From Proteles cristata cristata (lineage: Eukaryota > Chordata > Mammalia > Carnivora > Hyaenidae): a stretch of 64,000 bases of DNA. Under the pieces are notes generated by a model. The model was not told the DNA's origin. It did not search any database and saw nothing but the letters and a program-made list of their open reading frames with translations. How positions within the stretch are numbered: the first letter of the stretch is position 1; each line of letters starts with the position of its first letter. The stretch lies in NCBI GenBank assembly GCA_017311185.1, contig JAESUZ010005528.1, forward strand, positions 1,178,001 to 1,242,000, read 5' to 3'. The position numbers and the translations under genes are program-made. Of the stretch, positions 1-11,190 are shown one piece after another.

Positions 1-128
1 GAAACAGGCTCCTGGCTCTGAGCCGGCAGTCAGCACAGAGCCCAGCGCGGGGCTCGAACCCACGAACGGCGAGATCATGACCTAAGCGAAAGTCGGACGC
101 TTAACCGACTAAGCCACCCAGGTGCCCC
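1..128 (-). mobile_element. Felid tRNA-derived SINE (SINEC_Fc-like), cut by window edge
   Basis: This is the head half of a feliform Can-SINE read in reverse. On the minus strand it begins GGGGCACCTGGGTGGCTTAG and carries the A-box-like GGCTTAGTCGGTTAAGCG and the B-box-like GGGTTCGAGCC of a tRNA-Lys-like promoter. Such elements are short non-coding retroposons transcribed by RNA polymerase III and copied by L1 machinery. The linker variant 'tgactgccggctcagagcc' and 'ttcgcttaggtcatg' place it with the low-divergence subgroup also seen near 31.5, 34.2, 38.1, 56.7 and 58.0 kb. Its CT linker and tail lie outside the window. Confidence 0.93.
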
Positions 129-738
129 GAGGACGTTTTTTAACAAATTGAGGAGATTCTTTTTTTCAGGTGAGACCTGATATGTATGTCAGAAGTGTCT
201 TGATCCTTCGTTGATTTGCTATTTCAGCCTAAAAATCTCTGTTGGGAGCCAGAGTTATTTCATATCTACTTTACGTTGGTCATATCAGGCACTTAGAATG
301 ATAGACTTTAACCTAGATATAATTGGAAGAAACAATCAGGTGAATTAAAATGGAAAGAAATTTCATTAAGACAGCTGGCCCAGGAATCTACAAGAATGTC
401 AGTGTCATAAAGGGCCAAAAATAAACAAATAAACATGGCTGGGGAACCATTCTAGATTAAAGGAAACTCAAGAAAGATGACAACTAAATATAATGTGTGA
501 TACTTGATTAGACCCTGGATCAAACCTGAGACATGATAAGGGACATTTGGGGACATTTAATGGATTTGAAAACCACCTGGTTATTACGAAACTATAGAGT
601 TATAAATTTTACATTTCCTGAGTGTGATAATTGTAGTATAGGGGACTATTCTTGGTCTAAGGAGATTCATGATGAAGTATTTAGTTGTGAAGTACATCAA
701 TGTCTGCAATGAACTCTCAAAAAGTTCAAGGCAAATAT
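129..738. other. No gene; AT-rich unique sequence
   Basis: There is no open frame of note and no recognisable repeat apart from a short A-rich AAATAAACAAATAAAC-like patch near 418-436. Confidence 0.6.
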
Positions 739-880
739 ACACGTATACTCATGTGCTCACCTAATGCCCATATATACGTATCCGTAGATGTGTACCCACA
801 CATATTGCACATATACATGTGCATGCACATAGATGCACATGCCCACAGTCACACATGCATACTTCTATGTACATGGAGAG
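739..880 (+). repeat. Degenerate CA/TA-rich low-complexity tract
   Basis: Alternating purine-pyrimidine words (cacata, atatac, gcacat, tgcatg) recur irregularly through the stretch. This looks like a decayed dinucleotide microsatellite. It creates two overlapping chance frames rich in His, Cys and Met, which I do not call as genes. Confidence 0.6.
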
Positions 881-1345
881 TGAAAGAAAATGTGACAGAA
901 TATTTAACAGTCGCCCAGTCTACAGTGTCCATTGTGCAATTCTTGTACCCTTTCTGAAGGCTGAGACCTCAAATTCTGGCCAAAGCAAAAGGTGCAGAAA
1001 AATATTAGACTTTTTGAGGGAGAGAAGTCTCAGAGATAATGTAGGGTTTTCATTGTGGAGATCAGGAAGCAGGTGTTGAAGAGGTGGGTGACGTTTCCCT
1101 TGAGCTTACTAATGGGCATGCTTACTTTGGTGTGAAGAACCAAAACCCCCCTGCCGCTACTGCACACCTAGGATTCCCTCCGCCAAGGAACTGTTAGACA
1201 TAGAGCTGATCTCCAGTGAGCAGACGGTTCATGACGACAGCCTGGATTGTAGCTTGCACAGGCTTCACTGTTAACAGCTGACAAAACAATACTCTTGCAC
1301 ACAGAAGAGCCCCTGCTATTGTCTAATGAGATTTTTGTAAAGTCA
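881..1345. other. No gene seen
   Basis: Unique sequence with no recognised repeat, RNA gene or coding signal. Confidence 0.5.
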
Positions 1346-1410
1346 GAAGTCTTTCAACTAAGATTTATTGAGTATCACTGTGTTCCAGGCTTTGTTCTTA
1401 GGGGCCGGTG
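1346..1410 (+). mobile_element. MIR-like fragment
   Basis: The words 'agatttattgagtatcactgtg' (positions 1360-1381) followed by 'ttccaggctttgttcttagg' match the 3' half of MIR, the ancient mammalian tRNA-derived SINE (consensus 'atttattgagcacttactatgtgccaggcactgttctaagc'). Only about 65 bases survive. Confidence 0.5.
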
Positions 1411-2504
1411 GCGGATGGTTCAAATTCTCCTTCTCATGGAGATTATGTTCTGGTATGGGAGGGATCAAAGTAGCCAGGCAAGTAATGAAAATTAATTGGG
1501 CAATTCCAGAAATTGTTTTGCCTTGTAAAGAAAAAGAAAATTAGGAGGGTAACGTGACAGAGAGTGTTGAGACAGGGTGAGATAGGAGGGTCATGGAAGG
1601 CTTTTCTGAAGAGATGGCCCATCACTAAGACCACAAGGAAGAGTATTTTATTTTGCATTCCCAATACTCCCAGCCTTTGAGTTTGATGTGAAAGGTCAAG
1701 GGTCTTCAGAAACCTGACTGTCCTGTTGGGCTGCCATGGGTCCATGTTTCTGGTTTTGGTCATGCCGGTTGGCCAGAATGGAGCCAACATGCATGTACTT
1801 TTGTGTCCTCATTGCTAAATGCAGATGTCTGGGCATTTTCATCTGTATGGTGGCCTCTTTAAAAAGTTTAATCCAAGAGCCACAGAAAGACCATCATTTG
1901 CTCAAACTGATACATGGTGATGAAAGTGAGTTATTGTCTCCAAATAATGCTGCAGGAAGCCTTCCAGGCAGCAATTTTCAATAATGCCACATTGGCACCC
2001 CTTTGAATTACTATCTTCTTTTGCTAATTCGATATGACACGTTTCTAAAGCAATTTGAGTTCACGTAAGAGCAGTGTCAGAGAGAGTTAGAGGAAGAACT
2101 TCTATTGCATTCTCCCCGCAACACCAATCCAGATCCATTTGGGTTCATTTCCTAGAGGCATTAAATATGCTTTATTTCCTTCTTTTCCTGTCACCCTTTT
2201 AGTTTCATCTGATAACTATATTCTACCTTCAGTGCTTGAATTTGCCTCAGAGTGTAGAGACAGTCGGCTGCTTCTTTAGACCAGAGGTCACCAAAGATAG
2301 GAGATGAAGACAATACTGCTTTGCATTTGGAGAAATTGCGCCTTTTAAAATTCAGGCTAAAATTACTCCTCTCATAAGCAAACACTAAGCAGGACATAGG
2401 CCAGTGGGTAAAAAGGATCCTGTGTGGGATTCAGAATATCATTTTGCCTTTTCCCCATTTCCACCCTAGTGAACCAAAGCTGCCTTCCAGATAGCAGGTG
2501 CGGG
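1411..2504. other. No gene seen
   Basis: No repeat family recognised. Open frames here reach 115 codons at most and overlap on opposite strands without any domain, so I treat them as chance. Confidence 0.5.
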
Positions 2505-2640
2505 CCAGGCAGTACGGCATAGGATGAGGCATACAGGATTTGGAGTCCGAGAATCTGGTTTGAGTCCCAGCCCCACTGCTTATGACTGTGAACTTGGCTC
2601 AAAGTCTGGCCTACAGTAAACACTCAACACATATGAGCAC
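2505..2640 (+). mobile_element. MIR fragment
   Basis: The order 'gcataggatgaggcata', 'tttggagtccgagaatctgg', 'tttgagtcccagccccact', 'gcttatgactgtgaacttgg' follows the MIR core. It then jumps to the MIR end ('ggcctacagtaaacactcaac'), so the middle is deleted. Confidence 0.65.
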
Positions 2641-2816
2641 CGTTTCCTCCTCCTCCATCTTATTTCCTTATGCAGGGTACTTCCAAGCAGTAAGGCCCCT
2701 TCCACCCTCCCAAACCATCTCTTTTCCCATTCTCTCCAAAGCCCCCATCAGTCTTGCTGACCTTCTTGCTGTTCGTAGGACACGCCAAGCAGGTCCCTGC
2801 TTCGAAGTTGCTGAAC

Positions 2817-2927
2817 ATGGGGTGCCTGGGTCAACTTCAGCTCAGGTCATGATCTCAAGGTTCATAAGTTCGAGCCTCTCTGATCTTCTGTCCCCCTCTC
2901 TGCCCCTCCCCCCGCCTCTCAGAAACA
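2817..2927 (+). mobile_element. Can-SINE, internally shortened
   Basis: The head starts GGGGTGCCTGGGTCA. The element then runs to 'ctcaggtcatgatctcaagg', skips most of the linker and ends in 'tctcagaaac'. It is flanked by a perfect 12-base target-site duplication, aagttgctgaac, at 2805-2816 and 2928-2939. At about 111 bases it is half the normal length. The intact duplication shows that the shortening occurred inside one insertion, before or after integration, and not by recombination between two copies. Confidence 0.88.
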
Positions 2928-3109
2928 AAGTTGCTGAACCTGCACTTCCTTCTGTTTGACATGCACCTCCCTCAGATCACCCCAGTGCTTGCTACTTATT
3001 CCTTGCCATTCTAGCCTGAGCATCACCCTCAAAAACAGAGCCCCTGTCTCTAACATATCGCCTTGATGGATTCTCTTCATGCCTTCTCTCACTGTCTTAA
3101 GTCATCTTG

Positions 3110-3250
3110 ATGATTCCTTTGTGTTTGCAGTTTATCTTCTGTCTCTCCCTCTCAGCCCTGAGCTTCATGGGAGCAGAGGCCTTGACCATAGTGGGTGTAC
3201 CAACACCTGGCACACACCGGTTACTCAGCACATATTTATTGTATGGAAGT
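3110..3250 (+). mobile_element. L2 LINE 3'-end fragment
   Basis: 'cttcatgggagcagaggcc' followed by 'cacctggcacacaccggtta' and 'ctcagcacatatttattgta' matches the 3' end of L2, which reads 'ccatgagggcaggga ... cctggcacatagtaggcgctcaataaatattt'. It carries no coding remnant. Confidence 0.6.
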
Positions 3251-4824
3251 TACTGGGAACTCCCCGGGAGATGGAACAGCCTCACAGAGCTATTCTGAAC
3301 ATCAGGTGGTATGGGTTTCTGAGCGCCCTTTGTAAAATAAATAACGTTACGCAGATAACACTTATTATCATTAAGACTTCCCGGACTCATCCATGAACCA
3401 CACCTTCTCATTGCCCAAGCCTGCAGTAGGCTTTTCATATTCTTACAGCATTTTCTGTAAAGATCGGGTGTTTGTGACACATGATTTCACTCCTGATGTA
3501 CTTCACTGGCAGGAGTTGCACGTGAAACCTGGAGGAATTGGAAGCCACGGAAAAACAGTCCCTCCAGCTTGGAAATTGGTACTCAGCAAACAGGTTACAG
3601 GTGTAAGCTTTAGTCCTCTGGAGAGCATGGGCCGTGCAGCATTCAAACAATGGCCAGCAGCAGAGGGAGACTGTATTAAGAATTCAGGTTACACACAGCT
3701 TCCCTGTGCCAAGTTTAGCGTAAAGAATGTGGCATCCGATGCCTGGTTTGGAGAGGCAGGAAATAAACATAGAGGTTTCAGCTCGGAGGCGAGCACAATG
3801 GTGCAACGGCCCTTCTTTGTTCCTCGTGTTCTTTGGAGACACCAGCACAGTGATGGAGGACGGCGTTGATAATGAGCCGCTGAGTATATCTCGCCCGTGT
3901 ATGGTATTTTTTTCCATCTACCTACCTTTGTGGAAAATTTTCAACCTTTACTATTTATAACCTTTTCAGGCTTCAATCAAGATGTAGTATGTTGGCTTTG
4001 AAAGAGCTTGATTTAAATTATGGAGGGAAAGGAAGGGGCTTCAGAAATCTCAATCCATTATTCATGATGTTTAGGAAGCTGTGTTTTTGGAAGTGTGACA
4101 ATCATCCTGATAGAGACCAAATCAAGGAGCGAACGATGTTGATTTCACAGGGAGAACCCCTCACTCGCTGCCACCTTGTAAGACACAGCACACAGGGATG
4201 CTTGCCCTTTCCCTCCCAACTCTCCTTCTATTTCCCCAGGCAATTCAAAGGGCTTCTTTAAGTTTCAGTGGAAGTTGAAATCTCCAGTTTAAAAAACTGA
4301 AACCAAATCTTGAAAAGTGTTGGGAAAAATCACTTTACCTATAGCTCTCAAAAGGGATGTTCACCGTTTCTCAAAGTGCAAGGATTTTGGTAAACGGAGG
4401 CTGAAAAGGAGATTGAATATAGTCTGTTTTCTCCTCTCTCCTCCCCAGAAGATCCAAAGCCTGCCCTCACCTCCTAGGACATGGAGTCTTTTCTCCCAAG
4501 AGAAACACTCACACGAATGTTCATATCTACTGAAAAAGAAATGTATATAGCACAAGGTCTTTGATATTTGATGCAAAATATCTCAATTATATTATTTTTA
4601 ATTTGAGTGACTTGAAGAACACATGATTGCAACATGAAATTTATAATAAGGATGAGACCTTAAAATCAGCAAATTATTGATAATAAAGACCAATATACTG
4701 GTTGTCTAGACTTTCTTAAACTCGCATCTCTCCCTTAAGACAACTCACAAATGAGAGTGAAGCCTTTTTCTCTTTTGGAGAGCTGAAGATTTCTTGTAGG
4801 AAGCGTTATTTAAAGAGGAGAGGT
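3251..4824. other. No gene seen
   Basis: A 158-codon frame at 3393-3869 has no recognisable domain and atypical composition. I see no repeat family in this stretch. Confidence 0.5.
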
Positions 4825-5010
4825 GGAGCGCCTGGGTGATTAAGCATCCAGCTTTGATATAGGCTCAGGTAGTGATCTCTTGGTCATGAGATCGTGTCCC
4901 ACATTGGGCTCCTCGCTGAGCATAGAGCCTTCTTGGGATTCTCTCTCTCCCTCTTTCTCTTCCCCTCCCCCCTCATGCTCTTTCTCAAAATAAATAAACA
5001 TTTTTAAAGA
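4825..5010 (+). mobile_element. Can-SINE, older diverged copy
   Basis: The head GGAGCGCCTGGGTGATTAAG, 'aggctcaggtagtgatctc', 'cccacattgggctcc' and the tail 'caaaataaataaac' identify it. Similar purine-rich words (aaagaggagagg and aaggaggagagaag) flank it, but I cannot define an exact target duplication. It is more diverged than most copies in the window. Confidence 0.88.
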
Positions 5011-5639
5011 ATAAGGAGGAGAGAAGAATTAAGTAACACAGGAGAACTCACAAATTAAGTGCAGCCCTGATACAGAGCTCGTTCTGAGGATTAGTTTTTA
5101 TTCTTTGTTTGTTTAGTATTTATAATTGAAGCCACTTATGTTTCTAAGAAAAAAAATAGGAATAGAAGGTAGGTCTTAATTTCTAGAGGGTTCTGAGGGT
5201 TTTATATTCTATTGTCTGACTTAAGGTCAGCTGTCTCAGGTAGGACCGACTACCAGACAGAATTTTATTGGAGCTTCATGTAAGTGATTCTTTTGTTGGT
5301 TTACTTGTTTTTGAGGATGGAAAGCTTCTACTTGTTTTTGTGGAGAAGCTAACAGTTGAACTCTAGCATTCAGAGAGAAGTCTTTGCACCTCTGACTTTT
5401 CTATATTGTTTCTTTGGGAATCTAGCTTGGAATCTTTAGTTTAGAATACTATGTCAGCAAATACAAGAGCATTTTGCTAGATGCCAATTGGGTGACCATC
5501 TTCCCCAGTCTCTTATCTTCACATTCCCCAAATTAAAACTCCAAACTCTGAGTTTTAATTTTGTGATGTTTGGTCCTTTGTATAATGTCACCCATTCCAC
5601 TATATTTGAAGGAGAACGTCTTCAAATTCTTTAACTCTT
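5011..5639. other. No gene; AT-rich
   Basis: AT-rich sequence with short T-rich runs near 5095-5120. No repeat recognised. Confidence 0.5.
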
Positions 5640-6240
5640 TATGCTTGTATCCACATTTGCTCTTTGTTACCCTCTTCCATGACCTCAGTCCTTCATATTA
5701 TTTCATATAACCTCCAGATTCATTTTCCTAAAATACCGCTTTGATTTAGTTACCCCCTTGCTTAAAGCATACAGTGATACTCAGCTGTCAGTAAAGTCAA
5801 ACTCTTTAACCTGGCTTTCAAGGCCACTGATGGCCCCATTCTACTTCCCCTGATGTATTTCATGGTGCATCTCAATGCTCCTGTTGGATATCATCCAAAC
5901 TTTTGCTTGACTGTTTAATGCACTCTGCATTTTCTACACCCTTGAGGTGGTCTTCCCTGAAGATTTTCTTTCTCCTCTCTTTTTACTCATCCAATGGCCA
6001 TTGCATCCTTTTGAGACCTGGGTCCAACACTAATGCAGACGTTTGCCTTCACCCCTCCCCCCTTATTAAAGTAATCTCTCCTTTCTAATACGCTTCTATC
6101 TCTTGAATTTATTTGCACGATGATTTTGTTTCATTTATTTATTTGTTATTTATTTATTTATTTATTTTGCCTCTTATAAGCTGTGCCCAAGCTATGTCTT
6201 AAGTCCCAAGACTGTGTCTCATAGCTTTGTGAACCTTCGC
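5640..6240 (+). mobile_element. L2 LINE fragment (3' part)
   Basis: The word order is 'ttacccccttgcttaaagc', 'agtaaagtcaaactcttta', 'ctggctttcaaggccactg', 'tctgcattttctacaccc', 'ggtcttccctgaagattt' and finally 'actgtgtctcatagctttg'. This is the standard L2 3' region, from the end of the reverse-transcriptase frame into the 3' UTR. An AT-rich (TTTA)n patch at about 6133-6167 lies inside. All frames are broken. Confidence 0.75.
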
Positions 6241-6702
6241 TTGCCATCTTACATATTATATTTGGTCAGTATCTGTTATTTGCTCTCAAGAGTGAGGTAA
6301 TGCTGTTTCTAATAAACATGAAGGTTGTGTGGCTCCATTTCTGTGAGCATCAAACAGGCTTTTTTGTTGAATCTCCGTGACTGTGTCATGTTGCTCCACT
6401 TCCAAGATGTGAGCTGTTGTATTCCAGGACCTGTAAGGCCCCTGAAGAGCAGCAGATAGGATCACATTAGATCTGGGCGGGGGGAGACAGGGCTCACTCA
6501 TCCCATGTCTAGGATGGGACAGAGGCACAGCATACCCTGCATGCACAACAAACAGGTGCGTAGGGGATTTAAAATCGTCATAAACCTGCTGAGTGCTTCT
6601 GTTTCTTATTCTCACCAAGCACTAGCACATCTAAACAATGTCAGTGCTAAAATACTCCTTCTTCCCCCAAAATATGTGTTGGTGTGGTTACTATTAAATT
6701 TT
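6241..6702. other. No gene seen
   Basis: No recognised repeat. A 110-codon antisense frame lacks any domain. Confidence 0.5.
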
Positions 6703-6718
6703 AATAATATATATAAAC

Positions 6719-6930
6719 TCCAGGGTACCTGGGTGGCTCATTCGGTTGAGCATACTACTTTGGCTCAGTTCATGATCTCACGGTTCATGAGTTTGAACCC
6801 CACATCAGTTTCACTGCTGTCAGTGTAGAGCCTGCTTTGGATCCTCTGTCCCCCTTTCTCTGTGCCCCTCCCCTGCTTGTTCTTTCTCTCTCTCTCTCTC
6901 TCTCAAAAATAACAAAATAAACATTGAAAT
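6719..6930 (+). mobile_element. Can-SINE with 16-base target duplication
   Basis: The head GGGTACCTGGGTGGCTCATT, 'ctcacggttcatgagtttg', the (CT)n linker and the tail 'caaaaataacaaaataaac' are all present. The perfect duplication aataatatatataaac occurs at 6703-6718 and 6931-6946, as expected for L1-machinery priming in AT-rich DNA. Confidence 0.95.
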
Positions 6931-6946
6931 AATAATATATATAAAC

Positions 6947-7559
6947 CCCAAATTAGCACATTATTATTTTTCTCTAATAAATGATGAGTTATGCATGGAT
7001 GTTAATTTGGAGAAGTCCCAGTATGCCTCCTGGCACACATGGCCTCTGCTGTCCACTTCCCAAAAAGGACCTCATGGATGCCGATCCTTCCCTTGCTTCA
7101 GGCACAGCTCCTGATCCCCAACCCCTGTGGGATCAAGTAGTCTTGCGTTTAATTAGTAGATTTGGAATTAGCAGTGGAGAACAATGATTGTAAAAATGAA
7201 TAGATCTTGAGTTCCATTAATGCCTTCATCTCCTGTGACCACTTGCGGTTTTTGTTTGTTTGTTTTTAACATTCAGATACTTCAAAGCACAGGATTTTAT
7301 TTGATGAATGTATATTTTAGTTTGTACATGAAATAAGTATATTTGTCCCATTTCACAATCATCATTGCAAATCATTTTTTTTTCCACATAGAGAAAGGGA
7401 ATGATAAAAATGACTAAGTCCAAAATGACTTAGTCATATATACTAAGAATTCTTATCTATCAGATGCATTTGTTTTACTGGAGAACAGTTTCCTAGGAGG
7501 TCCCCATGGAAGGTTCCACTCAATGTCATCTTATTAGAGAACCTTCCACTGATCAACCC
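6947..7559. other. No gene seen
   Basis: AT-rich unique sequence. Short (TTTG)n run at 7247-7266 and a T-run near 7376. Confidence 0.5.
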
Positions 7560-7800
7560 CCTTCAATCTGTAGTCACTCCCCTTCTTCCACTCTTTATTA
7601 TTCCCTCTCCAGTTTGTTTTCCTCCAGAGCGCTGACATATTATACGTATGTGTGCGCGTCTACTTACTTGTTTAGTATGTGTCTCCTCCCCTACTCTCAA
7701 GTTCCATGGGGCCAGGAAATTTGCTTTGTCAGGGTTGTATCCTAGACACCTGACGTGTAGTCCATGCTCAGTAAATATTGGTGAATGAATGAATGAAGTA
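7560..7800 (+). mobile_element. L2 LINE 3' end
   Basis: 'tgtctcctcccctactctca', 'gttccatggggccagg', 'atcctagacacctgacgtg' and the terminal 'gctcagtaaatattggtgaa' plus (TGAA)n follow the L2 3' UTR consensus and its short tandem end. Confidence 0.75.
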
Positions 7801-7984
7801 TCATAATACATTCCACAGAGACCTTTCCTATTTGTTCTGAGTAGGGACAGTGAGCAGACCTTCAAGTGGGTCATGGAGGTGCTTTTTTGCCTAAACTGGA
7901 AGTCGATGGAAAATTGCCCCCAACTTTTCTACCCCTTGGTTCAGCCCTGTAGGCCTACACATCCTAGGTGGATGTGTGATAAAG

Positions 7985-8090
7985 ATGAACATATATTGAA
8001 AAATTTCCATGTTAGGCCATTTAATATGTATTATCTCAATGAATTCTCAAAAAAGTAAAAAGCAATTTTATAAATGAGAACAGTATTAGT
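7985..8090 (+). mobile_element. MIR-like fragment
   Basis: 'ccatttaatatgtattatctcaa' followed by 'ttttataaatgagaacag' resembles the MIR segment 'ctttacatatattaactcattta ... attttacagatgaggaaac'. It is short and diverged. Confidence 0.4.
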
Positions 8091-10163
8091 GTGATCTCCT
8101 GAGCCTGCCCCGTCCCTGGGACCGAGGAGGAAGGACAGCTGGGCCTTGTGAGGCAGAGCCCAGCCCTTCATGGGGTCTTCTCCGTTTCTCAGTCTCCACT
8201 GCTTTGGCACCTGCTCCTAGCAGCATCTGCTGCTGGGAACTGTTAGATGTCACTGCACAGCTGTGAAGTGGGGTGGAAGCCAGAAGCGGAGGGAATAGCA
8301 CAGAGGAGCGGGGAACCAAATGCAGGGCTTCCAAAGGTTGTGAGAACCGCGTCATCTTGAATCCTGCAAGAGTGAAAGAGACGGTCCTTGGGGGAAAGAA
8401 TGCGTAATCTGGTAATTCATAGACTCAATTCTACACAAGGAAGGGACCCATTTCCTATGTCCAGGCACCAAGAATAACTCCACAGAGATATTCATTGTGT
8501 CTCACGCTTTGAATTACCCACCTCTCCCCACCACTTTACCCCCCAAACCATTCATAGATGTTTTAGAGACTTGAAAGCAGCTTTTTTTTTTAAAGCTGTG
8601 TATTTTTTTTTAATTTAAAAGTTAAAATTTCTGCTATAAAACACTGCCATAACAAAGCTATAGCAACAGTGCAGGAAATAAACAAAGCATCTCCTGAAAT
8701 TTCACCATGCTAGAGAATATTTTCGATTTTTTCTGGGCTTCTCCCTTTCTAGTTCTTGTCCATCTGCATGCATATTTTTATTTTGGCAGAAGCCTGAATC
8801 TGGAATGTGCTGGAATATGTTTCTGGAGGGAGTTGTGGTTTCTGCTGCCACCAGTGCAGGGCATGGCCAGGCTCAAGGAGGAGATGAAGGGATGACAGCA
8901 TCTTCCGTAGATTCACATATAGGGAGAGGTCGCCCCAAAACCAGAGACTGAACTTGTGAGATAAAAAAAAAGAATGAGATGTCAGAGGATAGAGTAAGGA
9001 AGAGAGAACAAAAGTGCCTAAGAGTGTATTAAAAAAAAAGAAAAAGATAGACATAGATGGAAAAGGGATAAATGAGGTAGGAAGAAGTTATTAGAGGGAA
9101 TTAATGAAAAGAAAATGACTTGCATCTCCCTGACATTCAGTTTGACCAATTTGTGTTAGCCACAGCCTACATCTGGGCAGTTTCTCCATGAAATCTAGAA
9201 TGTCATTTTTCTTCAAGCAGAGTAACACATACGGTGGAAAGACTGATTTGAAATATTCTCAAAGATGGGCTTGGATATACATGTGAGTTCAGATGTTGCA
9301 GAAATTGGTCTGTCATTAATAATGTTTTAGGAGAAACTGACATGCCATTTCTCACTGATTTAAGCCTCTGGGAGGATGAGAGAGATGGAGTATAAAACAA
9401 AACATGTAAACTGTCAGAAAGAAGAACTCACCAAGAAGAAAGCTGACAGTGTCCTTTGAACAACAGTAAAATAACCTGAGTCTAGCAGAGATTTTGAGAA
9501 CTCTTGATCATGCTTGGTATATTAGACCTTTAAATCAATCTGATTACGCTCGGGGCCAGGTGTTAGATTTTCCTATGAATTATAATGTTGCCCATTTAAA
9601 GTCACTCTGAACTGTTTGTTTTTGGGAACAGACTGTACCCATGTGTGTGTCAAGAAATAGTTATGCGTGGCCATACTGGAAGATGCCATATTGAAAACAA
9701 CAGTTCATCTCATGGGTGGCATTTGGTTTATTAAGAGGCAAATTATGTTCATGTGGATATTGGAGAAGAAGTTTGTAATGTCCATACTTGGTGGCACCAG
9801 ATGTCTATTTTTTCCATGTCTAATTAAGAACCTAAAATAGCCTGCATGATACATTTCCTAGATGCAGAAGCCATCCATAACTTGGCTCAGTTGTGATGCC
9901 TTCCTGTTCCTGGTGGTCTGTTTCTAATAACCTGCACAATAATGTTACAGAATCAGACTGAAAATCTATCAGAATGTAGGCATCCTGGAACAAGACCAGG
10001 GTAGCCTTAGCTTTTAGCAAAGCCAAGGCTCAGATCCATTCAGAATGCTGAACACGAAAAGTCCTGAGGCTTTTCCCACTGGCATCCATCTGTACCATGG
10101 TGGACAAACTTAATGTCCGCTGTCCAATAGCAGAGGCCTAGAGAAGATCGAAAGTATCTATAA
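8091..10163. other. No gene; no recognised repeat
   Basis: The first 260 bases are GC-richer than their surroundings. The rest is AT-rich with T-runs at about 8581-8590 and 8606-8613. Open frames are all around 100 codons or fewer and domain-free. Confidence 0.5.
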
Positions 10164-10352
10164 CAATGGTTCTCAAACTTCACTGTGTGCCAGAATCTCC
10201 TTTGGAGCTTCTAAAATCCTCCAAGTTCCAGGCTACGTTCTGTACACATTAAATCAGAATTTCTAAGGCTGGGGCTGAATGATCAGTGGTTTAACATATC
10301 TTCTAGGTGGTTCTGATACACACCTATACAGTAGGTTAGTATAAGAAATGCT
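10164..10352 (+). mobile_element. MER5-type hAT-Charlie DNA transposon
   Basis: It begins 'caatggttctcaaacttcac', continues 'gtgccagaatctcctttgga', 'aatcagaatttctaaggctgg', 'taggtggttctgataca', and ends near 'ataagaaatgctg'. This is the non-autonomous MER5A pattern (consensus start 'cagtggttctcaaactt'), a short element mobilised in the past by a hAT transposase. It has no coding capacity. Confidence 0.75.
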
Positions 10353-10507
10353 GACAAGAAATGTGGATAGACTCTAGATGTATTTCAGAGAAAAGAGAAA
10401 TAGCAAAGGCTTCCTCGGCAGCCAATAGGGAGGGTGTTCCAGGCAGTGGGAACAGCATAAGCAAACACAGAGGTAAGAAAGCAGGTAGTGGAACAGTGCA
10501 AAGTTGG

Positions 10508-10573
10508 TTGCTTTTTTGTTTGTTTGTTTCTGGTTTTGTTTTTGATTTTTTTGTTTTTGTTTGTTTTTGGCTT
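10508..10573 (+). repeat. (GTTT)n-like T-rich tract
   Basis: Repeated tttg and ttttg words run for about 66 bases. They generate chance lysine- and glutamine-rich frames on the minus strand. Confidence 0.8.
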
Positions 10574-10735
10574 GGAGGCATAAAAGAATAGCAGGAGACG
10601 ATATCATGGAGTATCATGATATTCTATTTAGAGGGTTTGGCTACCAGGCTGATGAAATCTCATATATAGTTTCCAAGGCAAAGGTAACTATTAGAGAGAA
10701 AAGGTGTTTGTTTATTTGTTTATAATTTTTGATGC

Positions 10736-10957
10736 GTTGCTTTTTAAAATTTTTTTAGTGTTTTGTTTATTTCTGAGAGAGAGAGAGAGCGTGAGCAGGG
10801 GAGGTCAGAGAGAGAAGGAGATACAGAATCTGAAGTAGGCTCTAGGCTCTGAGCTAGCTGTCATCACAGAGCCCGACCTGGGCTTGAACCCACGAACTGC
10901 AAGGTCATGACCTGAGCCAAAGTCAGATACTTAACCGACTAAGCCACCCAGATGCCC
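10736..10957 (-). mobile_element. Can-SINE
   Basis: A T-rich tail and a GA-rich linker are followed by the reversed tRNA-like head 'ttaaccgactaagccaccca'. An 8-base duplication, tttgatgc, lies at 10728-10735 and 10958-10965. Confidence 0.92.
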
Positions 10958-11017
10958 TTTGATGCTTTATTTTATAGTCTTACCCCAAACACCAATTTTT
11001 CCACCTGAGAACCACAA

Positions 11018-11178
11018 ACAATTTTAAAAAATTTTTTATTTTATTTTTGGAGTGAAGGTGAGAGGGCAGAAGGAAAGAGAATCTCAAGCACAGGGCTTAA
11101 TCCCATGACCCCGAGATCACGACCTGAGCTGAAATCAAGAGTTGGGCACTCAGCTGACTGAGCACCGCCCAGGAGCCT
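11018..11178 (-). mobile_element. Can-SINE, short older copy
   Basis: It reads 'gagatcacgacctgagctga' and 'gagttgggcactcagctgac' with the head end 'agcaccgcccaggagcc'. The 12-base duplication tgagaaccacaa occurs at 11006-11017 and 11179-11190. It lies only 60 bases from the preceding SINE, in the same orientation. Confidence 0.9.
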
Positions 11179-11190
11179 TGAGAACCACAA

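Noticed and set aside
2582..2959. 125-codon frame crossing the boundary into a SINE
   Set aside because: It runs from a MIR fragment through unique sequence into a SINE. No evidence of exonisation.
3393..3869. 158-codon frame
   Set aside because: No domain and no homology I recognise. Overlapping open frames on the other strand are of similar length, as expected by chance.
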